A stretch of DNA of 21,942 nucleotides from Pelargonium nanum (Eukaryota; Streptophyta; Magnoliopsida; Geraniales; Geraniaceae): the NCBI GenBank assembly GCA_036897485.1, contig JAYMTF010001673.1, positions 1-21,942 on the forward strand. The letters run 5' to 3'. The notes beneath the pieces are model-generated. The model ran no database searches. It saw nothing but the letters and a program-made list of their open reading frames with translations, and had not been told where the DNA came from. Below are positions 1-9,200 of this stretch, in pieces (the stretch's first letter is position 1; each line of letters starts with the position of its first letter). A program made the position numbers and the translations under genes.

Positions 1-1355
1 CAAAAGGGCTGGATGAAAAGTATGATAGTTTAGGGTAGCTAGTTGTCTTTAGTGCATAGTACATATGGGCTATCTGTAATTACCCCAAGTATATACAAAG
101 TTTGTTGGTCGAAATTAGTGCACAACAAATGCAACAGTGGTCTCGGCATCCGTTTACTTTCGCTGACAAATGAGTGCTTGCTCGCCAAGTGGTGGTGGCG
201 GTTTGCTTCGGAAAAGAATTCGCTTTGGAAACAGCTTTTATGCAACAAGTATGGTTGGGATTGCAGGGCCTTGGATTTACAGTTATTTAGTGCTAAAAAT
301 GTTTCTCCTATTCTTCGTGATATCATGCATCTTTGTAAATCAGAGGCCATGGCAGATTTGTTTGGATCAAATGGAATTAAATGGTCGTTAGGTAACGGAG
401 CTTCTATCAAATTCTGGTCGGATTGTTGGGTCACTGACCGCTCTCTTGCCGAGCTCTTCCCGAGACTATTTTCACTATGTAAATTCAAGAACAAATCGGT
501 TGCTCATTTCTTTGATTCGAACTCTGATCCTTGTTGGCATTTTAGTTATCGTCGACTTCTTAGAGCTTGGGAAGAGGATTCACACATCAGTTTGTTGTCT
601 CGCCTCGAAGGTGTCCTCATCGCTACGAACTTGGATGATAGGCCTTTGTGGCATCACGACCCCGACAAAGTCTACACTACAAAGAAAGCCTACTTCATTC
701 TATCTAAAACTAACTGCAGATCACTTTTACCTTGTACTCGCATGCTTTGGCAGCCCCGGGTACCGGCCAAAATTCAATCTTTTGCTTGGCTCGCTGCCAT
801 GAGCAGCATACCAACTTGCTCATTCCTTGAAGAGAGAGGGGTTCGAATTCCGATTTCGAAATGCATATGTGCTTTGTGTCACAAACACTTTGATGACTCA
901 AACCATGTTTTGTTGAAATGCACATGGTCAACATCTGTTTCGTCCTCCATTCTTCGTTGGTGGGGTGTTGTATCTGTCATGCCATCCTCTATTGATTTGT
1001 TGCTTTGTCAGTGGCTATCTACCTTACTCTCAAAGGCAGCTTGCCCCCAATGGAAAGCTACGTTCATCATTACTATTTGGTTCATTTGGCTTGCGAGAAA
1101 TGAGGCAGTTTTCAACCAAGCTCATCCAGATGCTCTATCCACGGTTCGGAAGATTCAATGCTATGTTTTTTCAATTTGGCACTCATCCTTGAATGTATCG
1201 GTTAGCCATCAATGTAGCTTAGAGAGTTGGCTTTCAACTCCTCTCAGCTCTTCAATTATTTGTAACAATTTCTAAGTCCTTCCGCGCGGGACGCTCTTGT
1301 ACTTTGTAATCCTTTGGATTTTTATACGAAGTATTGCTTGTTGATAAAAAAAAAA
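1..1355 (+). mobile_element. 3' end of an L1-type LINE (non-LTR retrotransposon), 5'-truncated by the window edge
   Basis: The sequence runs in from the left edge, encodes the C-terminal part of a plant LINE polyprotein, then has a short 3' UTR ending in ten A residues at 1346-1355. The pre-tail segment (about 1295-1345) has the 'TTGTACTTTGTAATCC' type ending common at 3' ends of plant L1 elements (recalled, not searched). The upstream target-site duplicate would lie outside the window, so the insertion cannot be fully delimited. No LTR is present, and the A tail together with the zf-RVT domain argues for LINE rather than LTR origin. Confidence 0.85.
43..1275 (+). pseudogene. LINE reverse-transcriptase C-terminal region with zf-RVT domain (partial ORF2)
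   Basis: This is an open frame of about 410 codons with no ATG at its start: the first codon is TTG, just after in-frame stops. It is therefore a remnant of a longer ORF2, not a gene start. Visible signatures of plant LINE ORF2 C-termini are a 'GLGIR...N..LLAKWWWRF' block near residues 33-54, a 'GNGASIKFWSDCW' block near 117-129, and the reverse-transcriptase zinc-binding segment beginning 'LWQPRVPAKIQSF' near residue 236. The zinc-binding pattern C276-x2-C279-x8-H288-x4-C293 is intact. The catalytic reverse transcriptase core and the endonuclease are not in the window. The frame has no stop or frameshift over 1.2 kb, so decay is limited in this part. Autonomous function cannot be judged from here. 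Confidence 0.8.
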
Positions 1356-1543
1356 GTCCTACTTTCATGTGCCTAGGATAATAAAAACAAACATCATATT
1401 TTTTTATTGCTCAACTAGTGTAGGTTATTATTATATATTATTCTCGTGTTAACTATCGAGTCCCAATAGATTGATATCCAGACTTCACAGTCTCGTATTA
1501 TTTGTGCGACATCAGTATACTTGTTGAGAGTGTGTCAAGTTTT

Positions 1544-1555
1544 TGGCGCCGTTGC
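1544..1555 (+). other. Primer-binding site, tRNA-Asp type
   Basis: TGGCGCCGTTGC matches the first 12 bases of the primer site typical of Athila/Tat-type plant gypsy elements. It lies just downstream of a TGTCA-ending segment that may be the LTR end, about 100 bp before the gag start codon. Confidence 0.6.
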
Positions 1556-1861
1556 TAGAGACTCGATAAATAGGTATAGCCGGATTTTTTGTGAACTAAT
1601 CTACTTTTGTAGTTTTATTTTTAGTTGTGTTGTTTCAAGTTGTTTAGTAAGTGTATGCCACTGACTCGCCGAGGTGAACTAGTCGATTTTGATCAGGAAC
1701 ACAAGCGTACTTTTCAGGTTAGAAAGCAACAAGGTAGGTTCATCAGGAATATGGAAATGGCAAACATCGATTAGGAATCCGAACAACACGGACCTCTCAA
1801 CTGGGGGGAGGGGGGAACATAAGGGGAGCAACCACGTTTAAGTGGCCAAGAACTAGAAAAT

Positions 1862-2170
1862 ACAACACTACCTGGGTTCGAGAATCCACGTGTTCAAAAT
1901 TCGGAGGTACAGGTTCAACATACTCAGAATTTGCAATGGCAGATTCCTCAAGACTCTGCTGCTCTGCCTCAAACTTTTCAGAACTTGTTGCATTAACAAC
2001 AACACCCACTGACTTTGAGGGGGATGCTGAAATTGCTCTTGCTGATGTTGTTGCTGCAACAAGTTCTGAAAAGTCTCAAACGGAGGAGCAGAGCCTTGAG
2101 CAATCTGCTGGACCTGTATTTCTGATTCTGAACCCGTGAATTCTCGACCCAGATAGTACTGTAAAGCTTC
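1862..2170. repeat. Imperfect inverted repeat made of two opposed gag fragments
   Basis: The left arm (about 1862-2007) and the reverse complement of the right arm (about 2040-2170) align by eye as two copies of one gag segment. They share CTGGG(T)TCGAGAAT.CACG, TACAGGT, GCTCTGC and the exact block CTTTTCAGAACTTGTTGCA. The right arm lacks about 18 bases present in the left. The + strand encodes '...PQTFQNLL' and the - strand encodes '...FETFQNLLQQQHQQ', so both arms are protein-coding in origin. Only about 30 bases separate the arms. A transcript through here could fold into a long imperfect hairpin. Confidence 0.75.
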
Positions 2171-2190
2171 TTGAGTACCAAAATAATGCA

Positions 2191-2690
2191 AGTTTCTTTT
2201 TAAAACTTGACATAATTAACGAGCGGCTCGTTTAAGTTAGTCTACATTGAAGTAGGCCGAAAGTAAATACGCATTTTGGCCCGACTCGTTCGGCTCGATC
2301 GGGGCCTGACCCGATTGCCACTATAAAGTAATGAAAATTTACAAACCTACATCACCCTTGCATGGAGGGTCATGCAGCTTCAGCTGCATGTGCTACACGT
2401 GTGTGGAAATCCACACTTTTAGATGACTTCCAAGTTTGGTATGTAATTGACCTAGTCGGTTCACCATTTTAGCATGAATAAGCAAATTACTCCATTTCTG
2501 TTTTCAAAATATTTAACCAATTTAAAAATAAAAATTATTTTTGTACCTTGTACCAAAAAAATAAAATTTAGATAATCATTTCTATACTCAATTCTATTTT
2601 TAATTCTTAATTAAGAGTACTTTTTTTCCATTGCTTTCGTTAACAAGCACAAAGCAAACTGGAAAAAAGAGAGTAAAAAAATAAACACAA
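2191..2690 (+). other. Upstream (promoter-side) region of the PP2C gene
   Basis: AT-rich non-coding sequence lies between the gypsy remnant and the CT-rich leader of the phosphatase gene. The first part (about 2215-2315) contains GGCTCG/CCGACTCG-type repeats such as GGCCCGACTCGTTCGGCTCG. I cannot place these and they may still belong to the transposon remnant. The next part (2359-2402) contains an RY/G-box cluster listed separately. No convincing TATA box was singled out among the many A/T runs at 2510-2620. Confidence 0.5.
2359..2402 (+). promoter_or_regulatory. RY-repeat cluster with adjacent G-box/ABRE
   Basis: Three RY cores (TGCATG 2359-2364, CATGCA 2371-2376, TGCATG 2385-2390) are followed by ACACGTGT at 2395-2402. 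The last two RY cores form a 20-bp inverted repeat, CATGCAGCTTCAGCTGCATG, at 2371-2390. RY elements are bound by B3 factors (ABI3/FUS3/LEC2 family) and G-box/ABRE sites by bZIP or bHLH factors. The combination is typical of seed or ABA-responsive plant promoters. The cluster lies about 300 bp upstream of the CT-rich leader. A role in driving the phosphatase is inference. Confidence 0.5.
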
Positions 2691-3283
2691 TCTCACTTTC
2701 TCTCTCTAGAAACTAAAAAAAATCCATTTTCTCTCTCTAACTTCTCTCTTCAAACGTCCTTTGCTTCCTTAAAGGTCTCTCTTTTCATTTCACCTTATTT
2801 TTCTAATGCCATTTCATTTCTCTTTCGTTAATTTCATGCTCTGGTTCGTTTTTTTTTCTGGGTTTTTTATTTCATTCATTTTTTTTATATTTGTTGCATT
2901 TATTTGTATTTTAATATTTATTTGTGTGTATTTATAAACAAAAGAGAGAATTTTTATGTGGGTTCATTGAATTTGCCTGTGAGTTTAGTTATGAGATCTG
3001 CATATTTGCTTTCTGGGTGTTTCAATTTGTGTATTGAATTTGAGAGTTTTAATCGTTTGTTTACTTGTTTATTTGCAGGCTTTGTTTGACAACTCCTGAA
3101 TTTTAAATCATCCCATGAATGTTCAAGGTCATTGTTTTTTTATTTACAATTTTTATAATTTTTTGGCATGCTCTAGAATAGGCTATTTTGTATTGTACAC
3201 ATAAACTGAAATATTGTTGTTTCTCATTTATTTTGGTCAAAGGAGTAAGAGGTGATAATTTGTATAAACAAAAGCAAAATAAT
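2690..3283 (+). other. Probable 5' UTR of the PP2C gene, with CT-rich leader and likely 5'-UTR intron(s)
   Basis: A CT-rich stretch with repeated CTCTCTCT (2693-2750) is typical of a plant 5' leader. A GT donor at 2775-2776 (AAAG|GTCTCT, weak) is followed by T-rich intron-like sequence and a strong acceptor TTTATTTGCAG ending at 3078. A small leader exon of 3079-3127 with donor AAG|GTCATT, then an acceptor near 3242 (GGTCAAAG|GAGTAAG), would fit a two-intron leader. None of these junctions is fixed by coding phase, so the model is tentative. An in-frame ATG at 3188 exists upstream of the chosen start but lies in what looks like intron. Confidence 0.4.
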
Positions 3284-6200
3284 ATGGGCTATCTCAATTC
3301 TGTGTTGTCATCTTCAAGCCAGGTTCACGCAGATGATGGACCTGTCACCGGTGGCGGCCACAGGTTAGTTTTTCTATCATTCATTTCTTTGCTAGATCTA
3401 TTAATGTTTGAAATGGTAATCCTTTGGAGTTTGGATTGCAGCTATTTCTTCAATTTACGTTTTGTGTGATGTTGTGGTCCATAATATGGTGAGTTAACTA
3501 ATCATTATTTGTCCTGCATGCCGCTCAGCATTTGTATTAGCTAACGATTCCAAGAGTAGTGTTAGATTTGGTATTTTAGCTCGCAATCATGAAATGATAG
3601 TTATATATGTGTTTCTTAAAGGCAATTGGCTATGCAATCTCATGAATTTATTACATGTCTTGTCATTTACTCATTTGGTAAACTTTGTTATAAGGCTTTG
3701 TTTTATTTATTTTTATTTTTTATATTTGTTTTGGGTTTAGGGATGTGATTTATGGGGAGTGTGTTATATGTACTCAGTACTCTGTTAGATAGGCTTTAGG
3801 CACTAGAATAATCCTCTGTTGATTTTGGTTATTCTGTTGGAGATTAACTCTAACATAGATTTGATTGGGTTAGCATGTAATGATGTTAACTCTACGTACA
3901 AAAAATGTGAGGAAGGAAAGAGCAATATACTGTATATAGGGAAGGAAGATAATGGTGGCAAATGATTGGCCTTATCTTATGAATTGTCAGGAGTTGAGAT
4001 TGACTGAACATCTGCCAACTTAAGAAAGTTTTTGCATACATTCCCTTGATATACTGATTGGTCAATTTCACGACCATTTTTTTGGTGTGTCGTATGTCTC
4101 TATTTTGGCCGTATGATGTTTAGAAGATTTAGTCATGATATGCACCCATCAATTTTAACCTAATTAATATAACTAATTATATATATACTTTATTCTCCTT
4201 CCATAAGATCCAACTTTATTTTGTTGTGTTTGGCTACGCCAACACAGCCATGGTCAGGCTAATGAATGCGAAAATGACTATTTTAGTCGTGAACCAAAAA
4301 GAAAAACAGAGAGAAAGGGAATATAACAAATGGCATTTTGTCGACATCTTAGTTGTGTTGGTATGGCATATATATTGACAGATCATAAATTTTTTAATCC
4401 AGCTTTGTGTGTATTTGAAGTTGCAAGACACCAGCAAAGTAATCTCAATTTTTACTTATTTTTTTTTCTTTCTATTTTTTTTCAAGAACCTACTGCATAG
4501 ATGGTATTACAACAATCATTCTCTTACTTTGCTACGTGGCTTCTTAAGTTTCCTATAATGATTGATACACTGTTTGCATGTCATCTCTGAGCCTTATTTA
4601 GCTCCATAATATTTTTTGGACTACTTTATCAACCAAGGTAGTTGCACCATTACATCGTGCACACTTACAAGTCTATATTAGAGTCATTTTGAACTGACTA
4701 ACAAGTATCTCAAAAAATTATTGAGATGATTAAACAGTATAAATTTCCTGCATAACTTTTCTTAGGATCAGTGGTTTTAAAACTTATGATTATCATCATA
4801 ATGTATAATTTTAACTCTGGTTGGAAATAGGAGAGGAACGGGGGAGGGAATGGAAGGGATGGTTCTTAAAAGAATGAGAAAGGGAAGCAAAGGGAATGCA
4901 TGGTTGGATTCATTTCGTTTGGGAGTTTCGTTTTTTTTTTATAACTGATTGGGAGTTTTTTTTTTTTTTTAACTGTTTGGGAGTTTCATTAAATGAATGG
5001 GGTAAAAGGAATTTGAACTTTATAAATTTCAAATTTACCCTTGCATATTTGAGAGGACATAGTTTCAAAATAAGGTTTATAATGGTTAAGAAATTGTCCA
5101 AAAAATTATTTCCTTTCCCTTCTATTCCAGCCCCAAATTGAAAAGTCTCTAAACAATTATCTAAATTGATTTTTGATAACCACTTAAAGGTTTTTCAAGA
5201 ACGATTCCAAAAGCAAGGGGTAAATATAAATGCATCTTTCCCTTACATTTCAGGCCTCTCCCAGGCGAAGCATAACGCATTCTGCAGCAAAGAGAAAGTT
5301 CCCTAATTCTATCTAAATTCTAATGTTGCAAAATAATTTAGTCCTTAAGTGGCATAAATGTCTTGACCCTTAATAATAGAAAATCTTGACACATAATCTA
5401 ATTGATGACCATATCCAGTACCCATTAACTAAATCTTATGCTTGTTGGTTTTGTTACTGCAATTTATAATCCAACCACTTAATTGCATAGTTTTTCTTGT
5501 TGGGATAACCTGGATTGAAGAACGGATATGTTCTTGCAATAAGATAAGAGGTTGACCTGCAAGCTTGTTGCGAATAACGTTTCTTAAGTCTTAAGAGAAC
5601 TTCTGGAGATTTGACCATCTTAGACATTTATACTTTCAGAAGTTCCTCTCTGGCATGTCCCGTAGAAAGACGATGGCTGTGAATGTTTCTTTCTGTATCA
5701 TCCTATTAAGTTTGGCTGTGGTTTGTCTGATAACAGTCTGTTTTTTATCTGGCTACAGCCAGAATGGAAAGTTCAGCTATGGATATGCAAGCTCACCAGG
5801 GAAGAGATCTTCAATGGAAGACTTCTATGAGACGAGAATTGATGGTGTGGATGGAAAGGTAGTTGGTCTGTTTGGAGTATTTGATGGTAAGTCTCTCCCT
5901 ACCCTTTCATATGTGGCATTTTCAATGTGTTACTGTTTTAAAGTTCAGAAAATTTGTTATTACAGAATTTTTAATCCGGGTAACCTTAACTTTACACTTA
6001 AGTGCAACACCACTTTCTTATTTGTTGAATAGGCATTTGTACATATTCTAATAACTCAAAACATATTTCTCCTTGTAACCATTGGCATCGAATAAACAAA
6101 TACTTGTACATGTATGCGTCGGGGTGGGCACTCTAACCAGAAAACTGGGGGTTCTACCAGTTTCAAGATTGAACCACTGGCGCATTTTACTATAACTATG

Positions 6201-9200
6201 GTTTATTGCTTCCTTTTTTTTTTTCTTTTTTTTTTCTTTTGTTAAAAGGCTATGTTCTCATTTTGTTCAGTAAGTGTTGTATTGTAGTGAGGCTAACTTC
6301 CTCAATAGGTTTCGTCCATATGTGCAAATAGTAATACCTTATGCGGTGATTTCATCATGTATTTACAAGAACGCCTTCGAAAAATTGATGATACTGATAA
6401 TTGCATTTTTATGGTTATTTGAGGTCATGGGGGCGCACGAGCTGCTGAATACGTCAAACAAAACCTTTTCAGTAATTTGATCAACCATCCAAAGTTTATT
6501 TCTGACACCAAATCAGCCATAGGTTTGTCACTCTTAACTGCAACTTTGTAGTTTCTTTACTAGTATTCTGCACATTGATTGCTCTACGAAATAACTATTT
6601 TGTTTTGTTTTTCAAAATACTATTTGTGCCCCACCAGCTGATGCATACAGTCGTACAGACTCAGAATTTCTGAAGTCAGAAAATACTCAGAATAGAGATG
6701 CTGGTTCAACTGCTTCTACTGCCATCCTTGTTGGTGATCGGTTACTCGTTGCAAATGTTGGGGACTCCAGAGCTGTTATCTGCAGGGGTGGTACTGGTAA
6801 GATTCAGAGGTGCTGGTTCTGTTATAGAAGTTACGAAACATTATGTGCACAAGTGGCTTAATGATCTTGGTTTACGATAAAGGCAATGAGGGGGTTTAGA
6901 ATAGAAGTCTAGCATACTTAGATGGTACTAAAGAATATAAGTCAGTAATGTAAGGAGTAACTGAGAATTTTTCCTTGTTAAGCAGTTCATAATATCAAGT
7001 TTTGTATCTCAATTTAAAAGAGACAGGGTAAGATATGGGAATCAAGAATATATAGCAGGATTCTGACATAGACAGAATCTTGCAATCATTGAAGAATTTC
7101 TCTAGTGCACCATTTTAATGATTGTCCAAGTGCCTCCCTTGTTTTGGTTAGTATCAACGATTTGAGGACTTGAATTAAAAATATAAAATAAAATAAAGGT
7201 TCCTGTTGACATACTTATCTGAAGGATAACTAACTTAGGCTGTTTAATCCAAACTGTCGAGGATAATGTTATTTACTTTAAATCTGATGAATTTAAACTT
7301 CACTTCAACTGCATGAACTTAGATTTAAGTGGTGCAGAGGGTGTGTGGAGATTTAAAGGGATATGGGGTAGAGATAAGCGGAATGAAGAGAGTGGACACA
7401 AGATATACGTGATTCCCAAAGGGCTAAATATGTTCTCACTAACTTGATGTGTTAAGTACATAGGAATCATTTATAATGGGTATAAGGAAGATACATAATA
7501 GGAAACAGATAACAAGATTCGATTAGTGGGGGTGTCACCCTATTAGTTGTTAGCTCTTCTCTTAAACCCATAAATCTCACTCCATACCGTCGGCAAGGAG
7601 GCTCGAACCTGAGACTTCAAAGGAAATCCAAAGCGCATCAACCGCTTGGCCCAACATGCTTTGGTACACAATCAAATCCCTTGATTTACTGCATAATCAA
7701 ATCTTGTGATTTGCTACATAATTAAATCCCATAATACATGGGAAATCAGCATATTCCAACAGGCTGTTTGCGCCGTTGTGGATGTGACAAATTAAGTCTG
7801 TTATCATGCCAAAAAAAAGGCAAAAATTTTGGTGAAGCTTCATCTGAATTGCTACTGCAAAGCATGGGTTTGACCATAGATATTGGAGCTTAGAGAACCA
7901 AGAATAGTAGGCATCGATTCAATGTCATTCCGTTTTAGTTATTGTATAAAGAGGGTTGACAGGGTTTGGATGTGTAGTCTGTCTCTGCTTTCAGATGGCT
8001 TTGTCTATATTGTACAATCTGTTATAACTGTGTTGCTAACTCAAAAAAATAAAATAAATAAACTCTGAATGACGTGCATTGCATATGAACCTTGATTGCC
8101 TTCTTTGCCAGATGTTTATGATGGCTTGTCTTATATAAAATGAGTTTGGTTGGTGTTTTTTATATGCCGTTTGAGAAATAGATGGATATTTACCTTAGTA
8201 TCATCCAAATGTTCTTTCTAGATATCTCTTTAAATGATTGTTGTGATATCATTCAGCCATTGCTGTTTCTCGAGACCACAAACCAGATCAAACTGATGAG
8301 CGGCAACGGATCGAGGATGCCGGTGGATTTGTGATGTGGGCTGGTGCGAATCAACATCAGTGTTTTGTTTCTAAACTTTTGCAATGACAAATTGTCTTAT
8401 GTTTTTATTGCTGAAATCTTTTCTTGGTAGGAACTTGGAGAGTTGGTGGTGTTCTTGCTGTTTCTCGTGCATTTGGTGATAGGCTCTTGAAGCAATATGT
8501 TGTTGCTGATCCAGAAATTCAGGTTTTGGTGTTCATGAATCCTATTACATAATTTCAAAGCAATATAAAATCTCTTGTAGTGCATGGTTCTGATTTAATT
8601 TTCTCTAATGGGTATGTGGAAGAGAAAAGAGGCCTAAATATGTGTCAATATGCTTGAGATCATAAACTAAGATATCATAAAATTGGGGTGAGCAATATGC
8701 TTGCACTATCTTAATATGTGTCATCTTTACCGGCTCAAATAAAGTAGTTGTTGAGGGCTTTCTCATCCCAAGGCTAGTTCAAAGGGTGAGCCGGTGAGAC
8801 TTCGCCTTACACTTATAAACTTAAGCATGTAGCCTCTCTTACAACCGGTGTGGTATACCCAACATCTCCCCCTCACGCTTCGGGCTAGGTTGGGAAGCAA
8901 CAACCTCCCAGGAATAGGGTAGAGATGTTGTAACCATGGGTATTGATACCACTTGTTGAGTGCTTTGGCCCTTTTCATGCGCTCACATGGTAAGGCTCTC
9001 CCTCTCACATTTACAAACCAACACCCAATCCCTTCCACAATCGATATGGGGTAACCCAACAATAGTGTGTGAAGTATTTGCTATTGTTATCCTTCACTCT
9101 TACAATTCTCAAGTACATTTTGGTTGTCAATTTCTGCTCGAGGTATTACATACTTATAATTGTCGTGTGCAAGTACATGTCCTAAGTGTATCCACCTTGG

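Larger units (their letters stand above)
1356..2190 (+). mobile_element. Decayed Ty3/gypsy-like remnant (LTR tail, primer-binding site, gag start)
   Basis: After the LINE tail comes AT-rich sequence that reads like an LTR end, then a TGGCGCCGTTGC primer-binding site at 1544-1555 (tRNA-Asp type, usual in Athila/Tat gypsy lineages). A gag-like frame follows, starting at ATG 1655 ('MPLTRRGELVDFDQEHKRTF'). The frame is broken by in-frame TAG near 1772 and by further stops and a frameshift around 1800-1820. No protease, RT or integrase is present, so only a 5' fragment survives. The lineage call rests on the primer site and the MPLTRRG start; the exact left boundary is not visible. Confidence 0.55.
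3364..5758 (+). other. PP2C intron 1 (2.4 kb), mostly unremarkable AT-rich sequence
   Basis: Donor CACAG|GTTAGT and acceptor GGCTACAG|CC are fixed by the split Ser27 codon (AG|C). Within it I see an inverted-repeat element candidate at about 4837-5139 and an in-frame open segment just before exon 2 (both listed). The rest (3364-4836 and 5140-5639) shows no coding potential, RNA gene or clear repeat to me. Confidence 0.8.
8749..9061 (-). mobile_element. Complete TRIM (terminal-repeat retrotransposon in miniature) in PP2C intron 6
   Basis: Two LTR-like repeats, both with TGTTGAG...CCCAACA ends on the + strand, lie at 8749-8864 and 8954-9061 and flank only 89 bp. Read on the - strand, the order is LTR (TGTTGGG...CTCAACA), a two-base spacer, then TGGTATCAATA (primer site for initiator tRNA-Met, plus-strand 8941-8951). 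Next come a short non-coding middle, a purine-rich GAGGGGGAGA tract beside the second LTR (plus-strand 8865-8874), and the second LTR. Flanking GTAGT (8744-8748) and ATAGT (9062-9066) look like a 5-bp target-site duplication with one mismatch. No protein is encoded. The two LTRs are strongly diverged, so the insertion is old or the LTRs recombined. It lies antisense to the host gene. Confidence 0.75.

Noticed and set aside
39-494. A 151-codon minus-strand open frame
   Set aside because: It is the antisense shadow of the LINE ORF2 frame, which has clear domain matches on the plus strand.
3188-3283. Upstream in-frame ATG at 3188 that would extend PP2C by 32 residues
   Set aside because: The extension is unlike PP2C N-termini, lies in probable leader/intron sequence, and the MGYLNSV start at 3284 matches the family.
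6115-6190. A possible third tRNA-derived SINE head in PP2C intron 2 (GGGTGGGCACTCTAACC ... GTTTCAAGATTGAACC)
   Set aside because: The A-box and B-box resemblance is weak and the sequence does not align clearly with the other two elements.
7600-7660. A possible genuine tRNA gene on the minus strand
   Set aside because: A and B boxes are present, but I could not form an acceptor stem or anticodon arm; a SINE head explains it better.
8763-9062. A 99-codon open frame on the minus strand
   Set aside because: It falls entirely inside the TRIM (LTRs, primer site, polypurine tract), which is non-coding; no family resemblance.
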